A DNA stretch of 64,000 nt from Balneola sp. MJW-20 (GCF_040811775.1 NZ_JBFNXW010000002.1:1-64000), one strand, 5' to 3'; positions 8,142 through 17,701 are shown, counted from the first letter of the stretch. Program-made: numbers and translations. Notes: a model not told the origin generated them from the sequence alone.

Positions 8142-9926
8142 TTGAAGATCGGTTCTCAAATTGTAATAGGCTTTATCATAATAAGCCTGCTTCTTGCTAC
8201 CACTGCATGGATCTCTGACCGAACTACGCAGAATATTCGTGAAGAACAGATAGAGTATGTAAAAGAAACTACTCAGATTGTATCGCTGACCTCAGATATG
8301 GAGAGAAAGCTGTATCAGAGTCTTGTGGCTCTTAATGTGGTAAGGGAATGGAATGAGATCAACAGTGAGGATAATCGCGCAATACAGCGATTACCTTCAA
8401 AAGTAAGCCAGATACAGAAATTTGAGAGCAGTATTGCAGAATTCAAGCGATCGTCGGCACAGGTACAGGACCTTATTGAACAAAACGGTGTGATCCCGGA
8501 TGGTTTCAGAGATCTGAATGAAAAGGTAAGATTTTATGAGTCCCTGGCACTTGAGTGGCTGAAATTAAGCAATGAGGAGGTAGATCAGGCAACACTCATG
8601 TTCCTGAATTCAATACAGCCTTATTTCCTGGACAATATTATCCCGTATATACAGAATGTGCAGGAATATTCGATCAATGTTCAGAACGAGCGGAATAATA
8701 ACCTGGATCTGAACCTTCAAAAAGCACGGCAATGGTATGTGTTCTTCATTGGTCTCACTTTCATCATTGCCTGCATTGTGGCTTTTTACTTTTATCGTTT
8801 TATTGCCAGGAAACTTCAAAGGCTGAGTGAAAGTGTTCAAAAAGTTGGAGAAGGTGATCTTACGGTTCGGGCAAAAGTCCCTTCAAATGATGAGATCGGA
8901 GAGCTGGCAGCGTCCTTTAATCAGATGATCGAGAACCTTGAGCAAAAGACAGTTAGCAGACAGTATCTGGATAATATCATTGAATCGATGGATGAGGCTC
9001 TTTTTGTAACGGACCCTGAAGGCCGGATCAAAAAAGTAAATGCAGCAGCTTGTACCATGTTGGGTTATACGGAGCCGGAGCTCGAAGGAATGGAACTTCA
9101 GAAGCTTTTAAGCAATGGAGCAGAAAATACCGAAAACCTGGACGCATACATCAGCCAGGAGATCGATCTGAGAAAAGTAGACGGTGAAACAATTCCGGTT
9201 GCGATCTCAACATCAACCCTTAAGACGCTTGAAGATAATTCCATCGGAAATATTCTTGTTGCGACCGACATCACTGAAAGAATTGAAAAAGAAGCACAGA
9301 TCAGAGAGTCACTCCACGAAAAAGAGATCCTGCTTGCTGAGATCCATCATCGGGTAAAGAATAATCTTGCCGTAATATCCGGGCTGCTTCAGCTTCAAAG
9401 TTTTTCTGAGGCTAATGAAGAAGTTGCTCAGGCCCTGCTCGACAGTCAGACCCGAATCAAGTCCATTGCATTGATCCATGAGATGCTGTATCAGAATGAA
9501 TCGTTGGCATACATTAGGTATGATACCTATATAAAGGATCTGCTGGATGCTCTGAGAGATATGCATGATTATGCGGATAAGGATATCAATATCATGACCG
9601 AACTTGAAACCTTATCGCTGAATATAAACCAGGCGATTCCATGCTCACTTATTCTGAATGAGCTAATAACCAACGCTTTTAAACATGCATTTAAAGATAC
9701 CAACCAGGGATTCATTAAGGTGAAAATGCATATACAAGGAGAAAAGCTGGTCCTTTTGATCGAAGATTCAGGAAAAGGTTTTAAGATGGAAAAGGATAAA
9801 AAGAAAAGATCTCTGGGCTTTACACTGATCAACACGCTGACCGATCAGTTGCAGGGTAAATTTGATCTGGTCAATAAAGAAGGGGAAGGCACCCGATTTC
9901 GCCTTGAATTTCAAAAGGAAAATTAA
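8142..9926 (+). CDS. Membrane sensor histidine kinase, HAMP-PAS-HisKA_2-HATPase
   Basis: 594-residue sensor kinase. One membrane helix at about 5-23, a periplasmic helical sensor region (about 25-198), a second helix at about 200-217, HAMP (about 218-270), PAS (about 280-390), then the HisKA_2 dimerisation box with EIHHRVKNNLAVI; His403 directly before Arg is the probable phospho-acceptor. The ATPase domain starts with LILNELITNAFKHAF near 500 and has DSGKGF near 545. The start codon is TTG at 8142; it is the only one that gives a proper first membrane helix. No response regulator or output gene adjoins it, so it is an orphan kinase. It ends in a 4-nt tail-to-tail overlap with the next gene. 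Confidence 0.88.
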   Translation: MKIGSQIVIGFIIISLLLATTAWISDRTTQNIREEQIEYVKETTQIVSLTSDMERKLYQSLVALNVVREWNEINSEDNRAIQRLPSKVSQIQKFESSIAEFKRSSAQVQDLIEQNGVIPDGFRDLNEKVRFYESLALEWLKLSNEEVDQATLMFLNSIQPYFLDNIIPYIQNVQEYSINVQNERNNNLDLNLQKARQWYVFFIGLTFIIACIVAFYFYRFIARKLQRLSESVQKVGEGDLTVRAKVPSNDEIGELAASFNQMIENLEQKTVSRQYLDNIIESMDEALFVTDPEGRIKKVNAAACTMLGYTEPELEGMELQKLLSNGAENTENLDAYISQEIDLRKVDGETIPVAISTSTLKTLEDNSIGNILVATDITERIEKEAQIRESLHEKEILLAEIHHRVKNNLAVISGLLQLQSFSEANEEVAQALLDSQTRIKSIALIHEMLYQNESLAYIRYDTYIKDLLDALRDMHDYADKDINIMTELETLSLNINQAIPCSLILNELITNAFKHAFKDTNQGFIKVKMHIQGEKLVLLIEDSGKGFKMEKDKKKRSLGFTLINTLTDQLQGKFDLVNKEGEGTRFRLEFQKEN

Positions 9927-10627
9927 AGTTTTCCTTTGAGGTATTGTTGCCTTAAAGGCTCTTCAAATTTTTCTATGGCATATCGCAGCATAGTTCTTGG
10001 CATTGACCGATAATGCTTGATCAGGAATTTTTCTTCCGCAGCGCGATCACGCTTTCCAATCTCCCTTAACATCCAGCCCACCGCTTTATGGATCAGGTCA
10101 TGCTTATGATCCACCAGAATTTCAGCAATGGCAAGCGCGTCATTAAAATCACGTCTATCGATGAAATATAGACAAGTGATCACTGCGATACGATTGTGCC
10201 ATAAGTCATCAGATTTAGCCAGTTCATAAAGGATACTGCGGTCCTTACTTTCTAGATAAGGTCCAAGAATCTTATGCGAAGAGGTGTCGATCAGATCCCA
10301 GTTATTCATCGCACTTAAATTCCTGAGATAAAAGTCTGCAACCTCTTTCAGTATTTCAGGGTCTTTTTTGCGGACCTTATAAGTAAGGATTATTGAAGCG
10401 GTCAGTCGTACTTCATGATATTTATTATTCAGCAGGGTTTGAACTTCCTGCAGGGGTAGTTTTTCGTACTGTTTAGCGATCCTTCGCTGATCCGGCACTT
10501 TTATACCCAGGAATTCATCCCCTTCCCCATAGCCGCCATCAAATGCTTTAAAAAACCTATAATTGTGTGTGGCTTTTACAGGATCGGCGAATTGCTGCAG
10601 TTCATTTATGACATCTTTTGCCTTCAT
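9923..10627 (-). CDS. DNA alkylation repair protein, AlkD-like HEAT-repeat glycosylase
   Basis: Predicted 3-methyladenine/7-methylguanine DNA glycosylase made of HEAT-like helical repeats, as in Bacillus cereus AlkD. Length (234) matches AlkD (about 237). The NNWDLID motif near 107-113 and KAVGWMLREIGKR near 180-192 carry the Trp/Asp/Trp residues that in AlkD cradle the damaged base. A trailing RYAIEKF closes the fold. The gene is convergent with the sensor kinase gene (4-nt overlap) and is followed upstream, on its own strand, by a 61-nt gap that holds the terminator of the amidohydrolase gene, so it is likely transcribed alone. Confidence 0.82.
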   Translation of the reverse strand: MKAKDVINELQQFADPVKATHNYRFFKAFDGGYGEGDEFLGIKVPDQRRIAKQYEKLPLQEVQTLLNNKYHEVRLTASIILTYKVRKKDPEILKEVADFYLRNLSAMNNWDLIDTSSHKILGPYLESKDRSILYELAKSDDLWHNRIAVITCLYFIDRRDFNDALAIAEILVDHKHDLIHKAVGWMLREIGKRDRAAEEKFLIKHYRSMPRTMLRYAIEKFEEPLRQQYLKGKL

Positions 10628-10632
10628 ATCCC

Positions 10633-10666
10633 AAAATAAAAAAGGCCTTCCTAAATAGAAGGCCTT
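10633..10666 (-). terminator. Intrinsic terminator of the propeller-amidohydrolase gene
   Basis: Perfect 9-bp stem AAGGCCTTC / GAAGGCCTT with loop CTAAATA (10642-10666), followed on the minus strand by a T-rich tract (the A-rich run 10633-10641). Confidence 0.88.
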
Positions 10667-10688
10667 CGAATTAAATATGTGTTAAAGA

Positions 10689-13600
10689 TCATTGTTCTCC
10701 AAAGCAGGTGCAGTGTAATCCTGCAGCTTCCAGAGTAATGGCATGCCAGTCGAAAGAATCACTCATGTTATCTCTTTCCCACCAGAAGGGTAATCTTTCA
10801 TTCATCTGATTTCCCATCTCGTTCATAGTGGCGGCATCAAATAATCTGCCGTTTACCATGGTATGAGTGACCGAGTCGGTATTGCGTATGTCTTCAAGAG
10901 GATTATTATCCAGGATCACCAGATCAGCCAGTTTGCCTTCTTCAAGAGAACCGATCTCATGATCCATTCCAAGATAATGAGCACCATTTAGTGTTGCTGT
11001 TCTCAGTGCTTCCATTTCAGTCATACCGCCCTGAACAAACATCCATAATTCCCAGTGGGCACCCAGTCCCTGCAGCTGTCCGTGTGCACCCAGGTTCACT
11101 TTAACGCCTGCATCTGTGAGTAATTTAGATGATTCAGCCGTTTTAATATGCCCGTTCTCATATTCCTCATCAGGGACCATGGTTCGGTGGCGTGAACGCG
11201 GGTCTACGACAGAGCGTGGAGTAAAAGTGAGCAGCCGCTCGTTCTCCCATACATTATACTTCTGGTAGAAGTAGTATTCACCACTCATCGATCCATAATT
11301 AACGATGTGAGTGGGAGTATAGCCGGTCTCGCTGGACGACCAAAGATTTTGTACATCTTTATAAAGAGGAACTACCGGTACGTTATGTTCAATGCCTGTA
11401 TGGCCATCAAGGATCATACTCATATTATGGGTGAAGAAAGATCCTCCCTCAGGTACTACCATCATTTCCAGTTCTTTGGCTGCTTTGATGACCTGCTGAC
11501 GCTGCTCTCTACGGGGCTGATTATAACTCTTTACCGAAAAGGCTCCCCAGGCTTTGGTTCTCTCGAGAGCAAATTTAGCATCCTCGTAATTATCAATGAC
11601 GGCTTTAAAAGCACCATCAGCACCGTATAAGATCACTCCGGTAGAGAATACCCGGGGACCGATCATATTACCTGCTTTGATCGCTTCCGAATGAGAGAAT
11701 ACCATTTCTGAATTTGAGGATGGGTCATGTGCAGTCGTAACTCCATAAGCTACATTAGCAAAATATTCCCACTGCTGTTGTGGACTAACCCCCAGCCTGA
11801 AATTTCCAAGGTGAGCATGGACATCGACTATGCCGGGCATGATCGTCTTACCGGTTGCATCGATCACTTTAGCTTCATCCGGTATACTGATATCGCTCCC
11901 TATCGCCTCGATACGATTACCATCCACCAGTATACTTCCTTTTTCGATCACTTCGTCCCCGTTCATGGTAATGATCCGTGCATTAGTAATTGCGATCATA
12001 CCATCAGGAACATAAGTGTCCAGTTCAAGGTCGATAGAGATCCCATCTGAAACGGGTTCCGGGAGTTCATCGGGTGCTCCCTCCACAAAAGTGAACTGGT
12101 CCTTAAGGTCGGTGGTGAAGTATTCTTCACCTAGTGTCCAGAATAATTTCCGGCTGTCAGCTGACCAATGCATATGGTAACCGGCTTCAGAGGAAATTTG
12201 TTTTACCGGAATGGCTTTAGTGGAAGGGGTAAGCGCCACCGGTTTGCCTGCTTTAGGGAAAGGGGCGATATAAACCTTATAAAGGTTAGAGAAAGCCATC
12301 CACTTATTGTCCGGACTGGGAACCATTTCATGACCGTATTCTGAAGTAAAGTGTGTGATCTCATCCTCTCCGTTCAGATTTACACTTTTATAAGATTTAT
12401 TGATCGCTCCGAAAATATAGCCGCCGGTTTGATAAAAGATACGGTCTCCGTCCTTGTTGAAACGCGGCATTTCACCTTCATCGGTGATCATGATCGGCTT
12501 TCCGCCAGTGGCAGGAATAGTATAAATGCCGGGATTTTCTGTATAAGCAAATCCCTGCTGGCCGTTACCGCTCTCACGCCGATAGACGATACTCGTGCCA
12601 TCCGGAGAGAAACGAGGTTCGCGATAGATCCCTTTTGCGGTGGTGACCGCATTTCCGGAATAAGTTGCAGAACGCTGACTGAGATTGATCACTTTTACTG
12701 CCCCCATTTCAGTATCGCTCCAGCTCACATAGGTCAGATAGCGTCCATCCCTGGAAAAGGACGGCTCAAATTCAAATTCATCGGCACGTGTCAGGCGGGT
12801 AGGCTTACCATTGGGCAGTTGTTTGCGATAAAGGTGTCCTGCTGCCCCGAATACGATCATCTTACCGTCCGGGGAAGTTACGGTCTGGCGGATCGCCCTG
12901 GCCTTAAAGCTTTCAGGGGCAACTTCCTGTTTAAAACGAACCGCTTCATAGATCTTATGGGATGATTCTGCTTCAAAGGGTATAACCTCCATATCGCCGG
13001 TCTTATAATGAACCTTATTGATCTTACCATTGGCCCATATTACCAGATGTTCGTTATCCGGCATCCAGTTGAAGTTAGTATATACACCGAAGATAGCCCA
13101 TGCTTCCTGCTGGTCTTTACTAAGTTCCTTTGTTACCGGCCACTCACGTCCGGTTTCGAGTTCGCGTATATAAAGAACCGAGCTGGTTCTTACCCGGCGT
13201 ACAAAGGCAAGGAATTTTCCATCCCGAGAAATCTGAGATCTGACCGCACCGCCATTGCCTCCGGTCACGGTTTCCGTGTCTCCTTCTTCCCGGTCATAAC
13301 GGCGGATCACATAGATCTGAGAATTCGGGTCTTTGTTATACTGAAAATTTCCTCCCGGATATACATCCTGAGAATAGTATACATACCGGCCATCAGGAGA
13401 AACCCAGGGCTCGCCAATGTCCTGCTGCTCATTGGCTTTTTCAACCAGCTGAATACCGCTTCCGCCGGAAATATGATACATCCAGATCTCACCTGCTCCC
13501 AGGGATCGTCCGGAAGTGAAATGCTTACGTGCGACCAGGTACTGCCCATCGGGGGTCCAAACTGCATTATTGAGAAGTCGGAAATTTTCATCTGTAACCT

Positions 13601-13961
13601 GTCTTGCATTACCGCCATCAGTATCCATTACCCAGATATTATCCCCACCACCGGCATCACTGGTAAAGGAGATCTTAGATCCGTCCGGACTAAAACGAGG
13701 CTGCACTTCATATGGATGGCCACCTCGAAGCAGGGTTGCCTCTCCACCGGTAACCGGCACGGAATAAATATCCCCCAGAAGGTCAAAGACAATGGTGTTA
13801 CCATCCGGACTGACATCCAGGTTCATCCAGGTTCCTTCATCGGTTGTAAAGGTGAGATCTTCGGAATTCCCAAGATCAGGATCGTTAACATTCCATTCAT
13901 CCTGTGCGGTTACAGTATTGCTCAAAAAGAGCATAATAATAGCAGATAGCAGGTATTTCAT
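10689..13961 (-). CDS. Exported TolB-like beta-propeller/amidohydrolase fusion protein
   Basis: 1090-residue exported metal-dependent hydrolase. A signal peptide (1-19, ends VTAQ) leads into a long beta-propeller (about 30-640) built of repeated SPDG-x-x-I-x-F blades such as VSPDGNTIVFDLLG and FSPDGSKISFTSDAG, then an amidohydrolase barrel (about 655-1065) with the metal motif MPGIVDVHAHLG near 710-721 and the closing strand ADLVILDNNPLED typical of imidazolonepropionase/dipeptidase-like members. Such fusions are known in Bacteroidota and Acidobacteria; the natural substrate is unclear but peptide- or N-acyl-derived cyclic amides are possible. The last ten residues hold two Cys after a helix (HCTCFGEQ). 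The gene starts 30 nt downstream of the crotonase gene, so the two may be co-transcribed. Confidence 0.82.
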   Translation of the reverse strand: MKYLLSAIIMLFLSNTVTAQDEWNVNDPDLGNSEDLTFTTDEGTWMNLDVSPDGNTIVFDLLGDIYSVPVTGGEATLLRGGHPYEVQPRFSPDGSKISFTSDAGGGDNIWVMDTDGGNARQVTDENFRLLNNAVWTPDGQYLVARKHFTSGRSLGAGEIWMYHISGGSGIQLVEKANEQQDIGEPWVSPDGRYVYYSQDVYPGGNFQYNKDPNSQIYVIRRYDREEGDTETVTGGNGGAVRSQISRDGKFLAFVRRVRTSSVLYIRELETGREWPVTKELSKDQQEAWAIFGVYTNFNWMPDNEHLVIWANGKINKVHYKTGDMEVIPFEAESSHKIYEAVRFKQEVAPESFKARAIRQTVTSPDGKMIVFGAAGHLYRKQLPNGKPTRLTRADEFEFEPSFSRDGRYLTYVSWSDTEMGAVKVINLSQRSATYSGNAVTTAKGIYREPRFSPDGTSIVYRRESGNGQQGFAYTENPGIYTIPATGGKPIMITDEGEMPRFNKDGDRIFYQTGGYIFGAINKSYKSVNLNGEDEITHFTSEYGHEMVPSPDNKWMAFSNLYKVYIAPFPKAGKPVALTPSTKAIPVKQISSEAGYHMHWSADSRKLFWTLGEEYFTTDLKDQFTFVEGAPDELPEPVSDGISIDLELDTYVPDGMIAITNARIITMNGDEVIEKGSILVDGNRIEAIGSDISIPDEAKVIDATGKTIMPGIVDVHAHLGNFRLGVSPQQQWEYFANVAYGVTTAHDPSSNSEMVFSHSEAIKAGNMIGPRVFSTGVILYGADGAFKAVIDNYEDAKFALERTKAWGAFSVKSYNQPRREQRQQVIKAAKELEMMVVPEGGSFFTHNMSMILDGHTGIEHNVPVVPLYKDVQNLWSSSETGYTPTHIVNYGSMSGEYYFYQKYNVWENERLLTFTPRSVVDPRSRHRTMVPDEEYENGHIKTAESSKLLTDAGVKVNLGAHGQLQGLGAHWELWMFVQGGMTEMEALRTATLNGAHYLGMDHEIGSLEEGKLADLVILDNNPLEDIRNTDSVTHTMVNGRLFDAATMNEMGNQMNERLPFWWERDNMSDSFDWHAITLEAAGLHCTCFGEQ

Positions 13962-13991
13962 AGCATTAGCTTTGAGTTCATAAAGGTTAAT

Positions 13992-14753
13992 TTACTTGTT
14001 CTTAAATTTCTTGATGAAATTTTTGGTATAGTCAGAAAGTACCAGTCGGCCACTGATCTCAGCTCTTTGTTCCAGTAGCTCATCCCAGCCTTCTGTGCCT
14101 TTCCAGAATACATTTTTCAGCTGGCTCATGGCTTCAGGACTGGATTTAGCCAGTTGTTCAGCCAGGGCTTCTATAGCCTGATCCATTTCACCGACATCTT
14201 TAAATACTTTATTGAATAAGCCTCGTTCTTCGGCCCATTCTGAGTCATACCAGGTTGTAGCATCAGTTGACATTGCTGCAAAAGCGCTGGTTCCTACTTT
14301 ACGTTCAACCGCAGGACCTACGACGAAAGGGCCGATTCCCAGGGCTAGTTCACTTAGTTTTACCGCAGCATTTTCATGAGCAAAAGTATAATCACCGGCA
14401 GAAGCGATACCGACGCCCCCGCCCACGGTCTTTCCGTGAACCCGTACCAGGATCAGTTTAGGGCTCTTTCGCATGGCATTAAGGACCAGCGCAAATCCCA
14501 TGAAAAACTCTTTACCGGTTTCAAAGTCTTCAATAGCGATCAGCTCATCAAATGAAGCTCCGGCACAAAACGCCCCGTTACCCCGGCTCTTAATTATGAT
14601 CACGCGGGCATTATCACTTTCACCGGCTTTAGTGATAGTCTGTGCCAGTTCTCTTAACAGGGCCCCTGGAAGCGAGTTGCCTTTGGGATGAAAGAATTCA
14701 ATGGTAGCTATGTGATTGTCAATTGAAAGTGTGATCTCGCCGTTGGTGGACAT
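13992..14753 (-). CDS. Enoyl-CoA hydratase/isomerase (crotonase) family protein
   Basis: Acyl-CoA lyase or isomerase at the distal end of the phenylacetate cluster; the obvious vacancy there is PaaF (2,3-dehydroadipyl-CoA hydratase). Seen: oxyanion-hole segments GAFCAGASFDEL near 61-72 and GKTVGGGVGIASAGD near 106-120. The first catalytic Glu of true hydratases is kept (SELALGIGP near 137-145), but in the place of the second Glu (Glu164 in rat crotonase) the sequence reads AAMS, so a two-glutamate hydratase mechanism is doubtful and an isomerase or other reaction is possible. Length 253 is typical. It is separated from paaZ by a four-helix-bundle gene on the other strand and a tandem repeat. 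Confidence 0.72.
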   Translation of the reverse strand: MSTNGEITLSIDNHIATIEFFHPKGNSLPGALLRELAQTITKAGESDNARVIIIKSRGNGAFCAGASFDELIAIEDFETGKEFFMGFALVLNAMRKSPKLILVRVHGKTVGGGVGIASAGDYTFAHENAAVKLSELALGIGPFVVGPAVERKVGTSAFAAMSTDATTWYDSEWAEERGLFNKVFKDVGEMDQAIEALAEQLAKSSPEAMSQLKNVFWKGTEGWDELLEQRAEISGRLVLSDYTKNFIKKFKNK

Positions 14754-14822
14754 ACTGTTGTTGAATAGTTAGGAGTTAAAGTTATGCTTGGGAGAATATA
14801 GGAAATCTAATTGATTGGGTAT

Positions 14823-14850
14823 ATGGTACATGGTACATGGTATATGGTAT
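14823..14850. repeat. Heptanucleotide tandem repeat, four units
   Basis: Two copies of ATGGTAC then two of ATGGTAT, in strict 7-bp phase, in the gap upstream of the first four-helix-bundle gene. Confidence 0.85.
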
Positions 14851-14924
14851 ATTGTCAGGAATCAATCTTAAGATCATATTTGTAAGGAATTGTCTTTACA
14901 TGGTTCTATTCAGAAAGGAACTAA

Positions 14925-15437
14925 TTGGATCAAGACATGAATGAACCTGCAAAATCATTTGAAGATTTACTCGTATGGCAAAAATCACACGAGCATGTAC
15001 TAAAAATCTACCAGCTTACAGAAGCTTTTCCTAAGTCTGAGTTGTATGGGTTGACAAGTCAATATCGCAGAGCCGCTGTGTCGGTTGCAGCGAATATTGC
15101 AGAAGGTTTCAAGAAAAGGGGAGGTCGGGATAAAATACGATTTGTAAATATAGCTCAGGGATCCCTTGAAGAGTGTAAATATTACAGTGTGCTGGCAGCT
15201 GATCTGAAATATGTTGAATCAAGACCTTTTGTATCTGAAACTATTAGGATATCAAAGCTACTTAGTGGATATAGAAAATCAATAGAAAGAGGTCTTAAAT
15301 ACATTTTTAAGTTTCTCTTTTTTTTATGCCGTATGCCGTATGCCGTATGCCGTATCTTAAACTACCCCACATCTATCTCCAGCTTATCCTTCCTTTTCAC
15401 CAGCGTCATGATCGTGTATTCTGCTACCAGTTCCTGA
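14925..15437 (+). CDS. Four-helix-bundle protein (23S rRNA IVS / S23 family), extended C-terminus
   Basis: Small helical protein of the family encoded in intervening sequences of 23S rRNA genes and related to the diversity-generating-retroelement accessory Avd. Seen: FEDLLVWQKSHEH near the start, SQYRRAAVSVAANIAEGF near 45-62 and FVNIAQGSLEECKYY near 74-88, all hallmarks. I used TTG at 14925 because an AAAGGAA ribosome site ends 4 nt before it; ATG at 14937 is the alternative. The family normally ends near residue 120; here the frame runs on through four ATGCCGT repeats and into the antisense of the paaZ 3' end, adding about 45 unrelated residues. No rRNA gene is near. It lies opposite to the paa genes it interrupts. 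Function is unknown. Confidence 0.72.
   Translation: MDQDMNEPAKSFEDLLVWQKSHEHVLKIYQLTEAFPKSELYGLTSQYRRAAVSVAANIAEGFKKRGGRDKIRFVNIAQGSLEECKYYSVLAADLKYVESRPFVSETIRISKLLSGYRKSIERGLKYIFKFLFFLCRMPYAVCRILNYPTSISSLSFLFTSVMIVYSATSS
15326..15353. repeat. Perfect heptanucleotide tandem repeat, four units
   Basis: Four perfect ATGCCGT units, lying within the open frame of the first four-helix-bundle gene and 9 nt before the paaZ stop codon on the other strand. Since 7 is not a multiple of 3, any change in copy number would change the frame of the plus-strand tail. Confidence 0.95.
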
Positions 15438-17401
15438 TTCTGGTTGGTTACTTCCACATCCCAGTAAACCACACCGAAGGGGAATTTATCGGTCTCTTTC
15501 TGCTGGCGAATGTTCTTTCGTTTGAGGATCAGTTTTGCCTGTATGGTATCTCCGGGAGCTACAGGAACCAGGAAGGAGAGGTTCTGAAGTCCGTAGTTCA
15601 GCATTACGGGACCTTCATCAGGGTGTACGAATAAACCTGCTGCTTTTGAAAGTACAAAGTAACCGTGCGCCACGATCTTGCCGAACAGGGAGCGAGAGGC
15701 AGCATCCGGATCAGTGTGGGCATAGAAGTTATCACCTGTCAGTTCGGCAAAGTCTGCCACATCCTGTTCAGTTACCGTATGTGTCTCGGTAGTAAAGGCT
15801 TTACCGATCGTAAGTTCTTCGAAGTACATCTGAAAAGGATGCCTGCTGAATTCTTCCGTCTCTGCTCCTTTGATATTCTGTTTCACAATATTCCGAAGCG
15901 TGGTAGGAGATCCCTGAAGTGCGATCCGCTGCATATTATGGAGTACCGCCCTTGCTCCTCCAAGTTCCTCACCTCCCCCGGCATGACCTGGACCGCCGTG
16001 GACCAAAGATGCGATCGGTGAACCATGTCCGGTGGATTCTTTTGCTGAGTTTCTGTTGATGACCATAAAACGGCCGTGATAAGGGGCACAGCCCATGGTC
16101 ACTTCATGTGCAATTTCATCATCTGCCGTAAAGAGCGATCCAACCAGTGAACCATTGGCTTTATTAGCAAGATCAATAGCTTCCTGAGTGGATTTGTAAG
16201 GCATTACTGTGGTCATCGGGCCAAATGCTTCAAGACTGTGAACGGCATCTACCTGCAAAGGTTTGTGACAAACCAGTACTCGCGGATTGGTGAATGCTCC
16301 GTTCAGGTCGCTTTCGGCAGCATATACGGTTTCGGTGACTTCAGACAGTTCCTGAAGTTGTTCTTCGAATCGTTCTGCCTGCAGGGAGCTGGCCAATGGA
16401 CCCATTCGGATATCTTCCTCTCCCGGATCCCCGATAGTGGTCTTTTCGAGGCGGTCTCTAAGGGCATCTATCACATCATCTGCCAGATGCTCCGGTACGA
16501 TAGTGCGACGAATAGCCGTACATTTCTGCCCGGTCTTGACTGTCATTTCCCGCGCTACCTCTTTAATAAAAAGACCAAATTCTTCCATATCCGGAGTGAC
16601 ATCCTCTCCGAGTATAGAACAGTTCAGGGAGTCCGCCTCCAGATTAAAGTGAACATTATTAGCAATGATATTGGGGTGGGATTTTAGTTTCCTGCCGGTA
16701 AGAGCTGAACCGGTAAAAGCAACCATATCCTGAGAGGTCAGGTGATCCAGCAGGTCTCCGGGCTTATCAGCAGCAATAAACTGTATCGAACCTTCGGGAA
16801 GAATACCGGACTCAACCATATCCTTAAAAACCTCGCCGGCAAGATAAGCTCCGGTCGGTGCGGGCTTCACGATCACAGGCATTCCGGCAATAATGGAGGG
16901 AGCCAGTTTTTCGAGCATTCCCCATACCGGAAAATTAAAAGCGTTAATATGAACCGCTACACCCTTTCGGGGTACACAGATGTGCTGCCCCATAAACGTG
17001 CCTTTTCTGGACAGTCGTTCTACCCCACCTTCAACATGCCAGGGGAGGTCGGATAATTCCCGGCGGGACTTACTGGATATGCCGAAAGCAGTAATGATTC
17101 CACCTTCAATATCGATCCAGGAATCCATTCTTGTGGCACCGGTATGTCTGGAGATCTCGTAATATTTCTCCTTCCGCTCCATCAGATACTGACCCAGAAA
17201 CTTGATCTTGAATGCACGCTCATGGATGGTCATTTCCCGGAGTTTAGGCCCGCCCATTTCCTTGGCATAATCCACAGCTGATTTATAATCGATATCCGCT
17301 TCTACCATCTGAGCGATCGGCTCATTCGTGACGGCTGAGATAAGGTCTGTTTCGGTGCCCTCGGTAAGGAATTTACCCTGGATGTAGGAATGGACTTTCA
17401 T
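15362..17401 (-). CDS. paaZ: PaaZ, oxepin-CoA hydrolase / 3-oxo-5,6-dehydrosuberyl-CoA semialdehyde dehydrogenase
   Basis: Bifunctional ring-cleavage enzyme of aerobic phenylacetate degradation. The N-terminal aldehyde dehydrogenase (about 1-520) has the general-base Glu in FNLEADS near 255 and the nucleophile Cys in KTGQKCTAIRR near 294; it oxidises the semialdehyde with NADP. The C-terminal MaoC-type hotdog hydratase (about 535-679) has ELTGDNFYAHTDPDAA and GKIVAHGYFVLS and opens oxepin-CoA. Length 679 matches E. coli PaaZ (681). Fusion of both domains avoids loss of the reactive aldehyde, as established for the family. Its 3' end overlaps the run-on tail of the four-helix-bundle gene. A 300-nt gap upstream separates it from the next paa-cluster gene. 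Confidence 0.95.
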   Translation of the reverse strand: MKVHSYIQGKFLTEGTETDLISAVTNEPIAQMVEADIDYKSAVDYAKEMGGPKLREMTIHERAFKIKFLGQYLMERKEKYYEISRHTGATRMDSWIDIEGGIITAFGISSKSRRELSDLPWHVEGGVERLSRKGTFMGQHICVPRKGVAVHINAFNFPVWGMLEKLAPSIIAGMPVIVKPAPTGAYLAGEVFKDMVESGILPEGSIQFIAADKPGDLLDHLTSQDMVAFTGSALTGRKLKSHPNIIANNVHFNLEADSLNCSILGEDVTPDMEEFGLFIKEVAREMTVKTGQKCTAIRRTIVPEHLADDVIDALRDRLEKTTIGDPGEEDIRMGPLASSLQAERFEEQLQELSEVTETVYAAESDLNGAFTNPRVLVCHKPLQVDAVHSLEAFGPMTTVMPYKSTQEAIDLANKANGSLVGSLFTADDEIAHEVTMGCAPYHGRFMVINRNSAKESTGHGSPIASLVHGGPGHAGGGEELGGARAVLHNMQRIALQGSPTTLRNIVKQNIKGAETEEFSRHPFQMYFEELTIGKAFTTETHTVTEQDVADFAELTGDNFYAHTDPDAASRSLFGKIVAHGYFVLSKAAGLFVHPDEGPVMLNYGLQNLSFLVPVAPGDTIQAKLILKRKNIRQQKETDKFPFGVVYWDVEVTNQNQELVAEYTIMTLVKRKDKLEIDVG

Positions 17402-17701
17402 AATAGGTAAGTGTTCAATTTAAGAGTAGATAATATGTGATACTGGATCTCATTTGCACAGGATAAATGGTATGAATTGATAGGCATTGAATCCAATCAG
17501 TTTACAGCATTTGATGAGATCAGAAGTGCACAATTAGATACATAATTATTTTCATGTTCTCGACTGTACTTCTTAAGATGATTTATGAGTAATTAAGAAA
17601 AATAAACCGATTTATATCCACTGTAAGAAAACAGCATAATCATTTTTGAAGCTGAAGCAGATATTACAAGTTTATCCAGCATCCGGCACCAGGTATCTGA
17701 T
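17402..17701. other. 300-nt intergenic region upstream of paaZ, no supported gene
   Basis: AT-rich gap that should hold the paaZ promoter on the minus strand. A 34-codon stop-free stretch on the plus strand (17441-17545, Trp-Tyr-Phe-containing, ends TAA) has protein-like composition but no start codon, since a stop lies directly before it; it could be a gene remnant. No hairpin or tandem repeat was seen. Confidence 0.4.

Noticed and set aside
11307..13949. Several long plus-strand open frames opposite the propeller-amidohydrolase gene
   Set aside because: They lie wholly antisense to a gene with clear domains and have no domain likeness; codon shadows.
17441..17545. 34-codon stop-free stretch with protein-like composition
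   Set aside because: No start codon (a stop lies directly before it), no ribosome site and no recognised similarity; at most a remnant.
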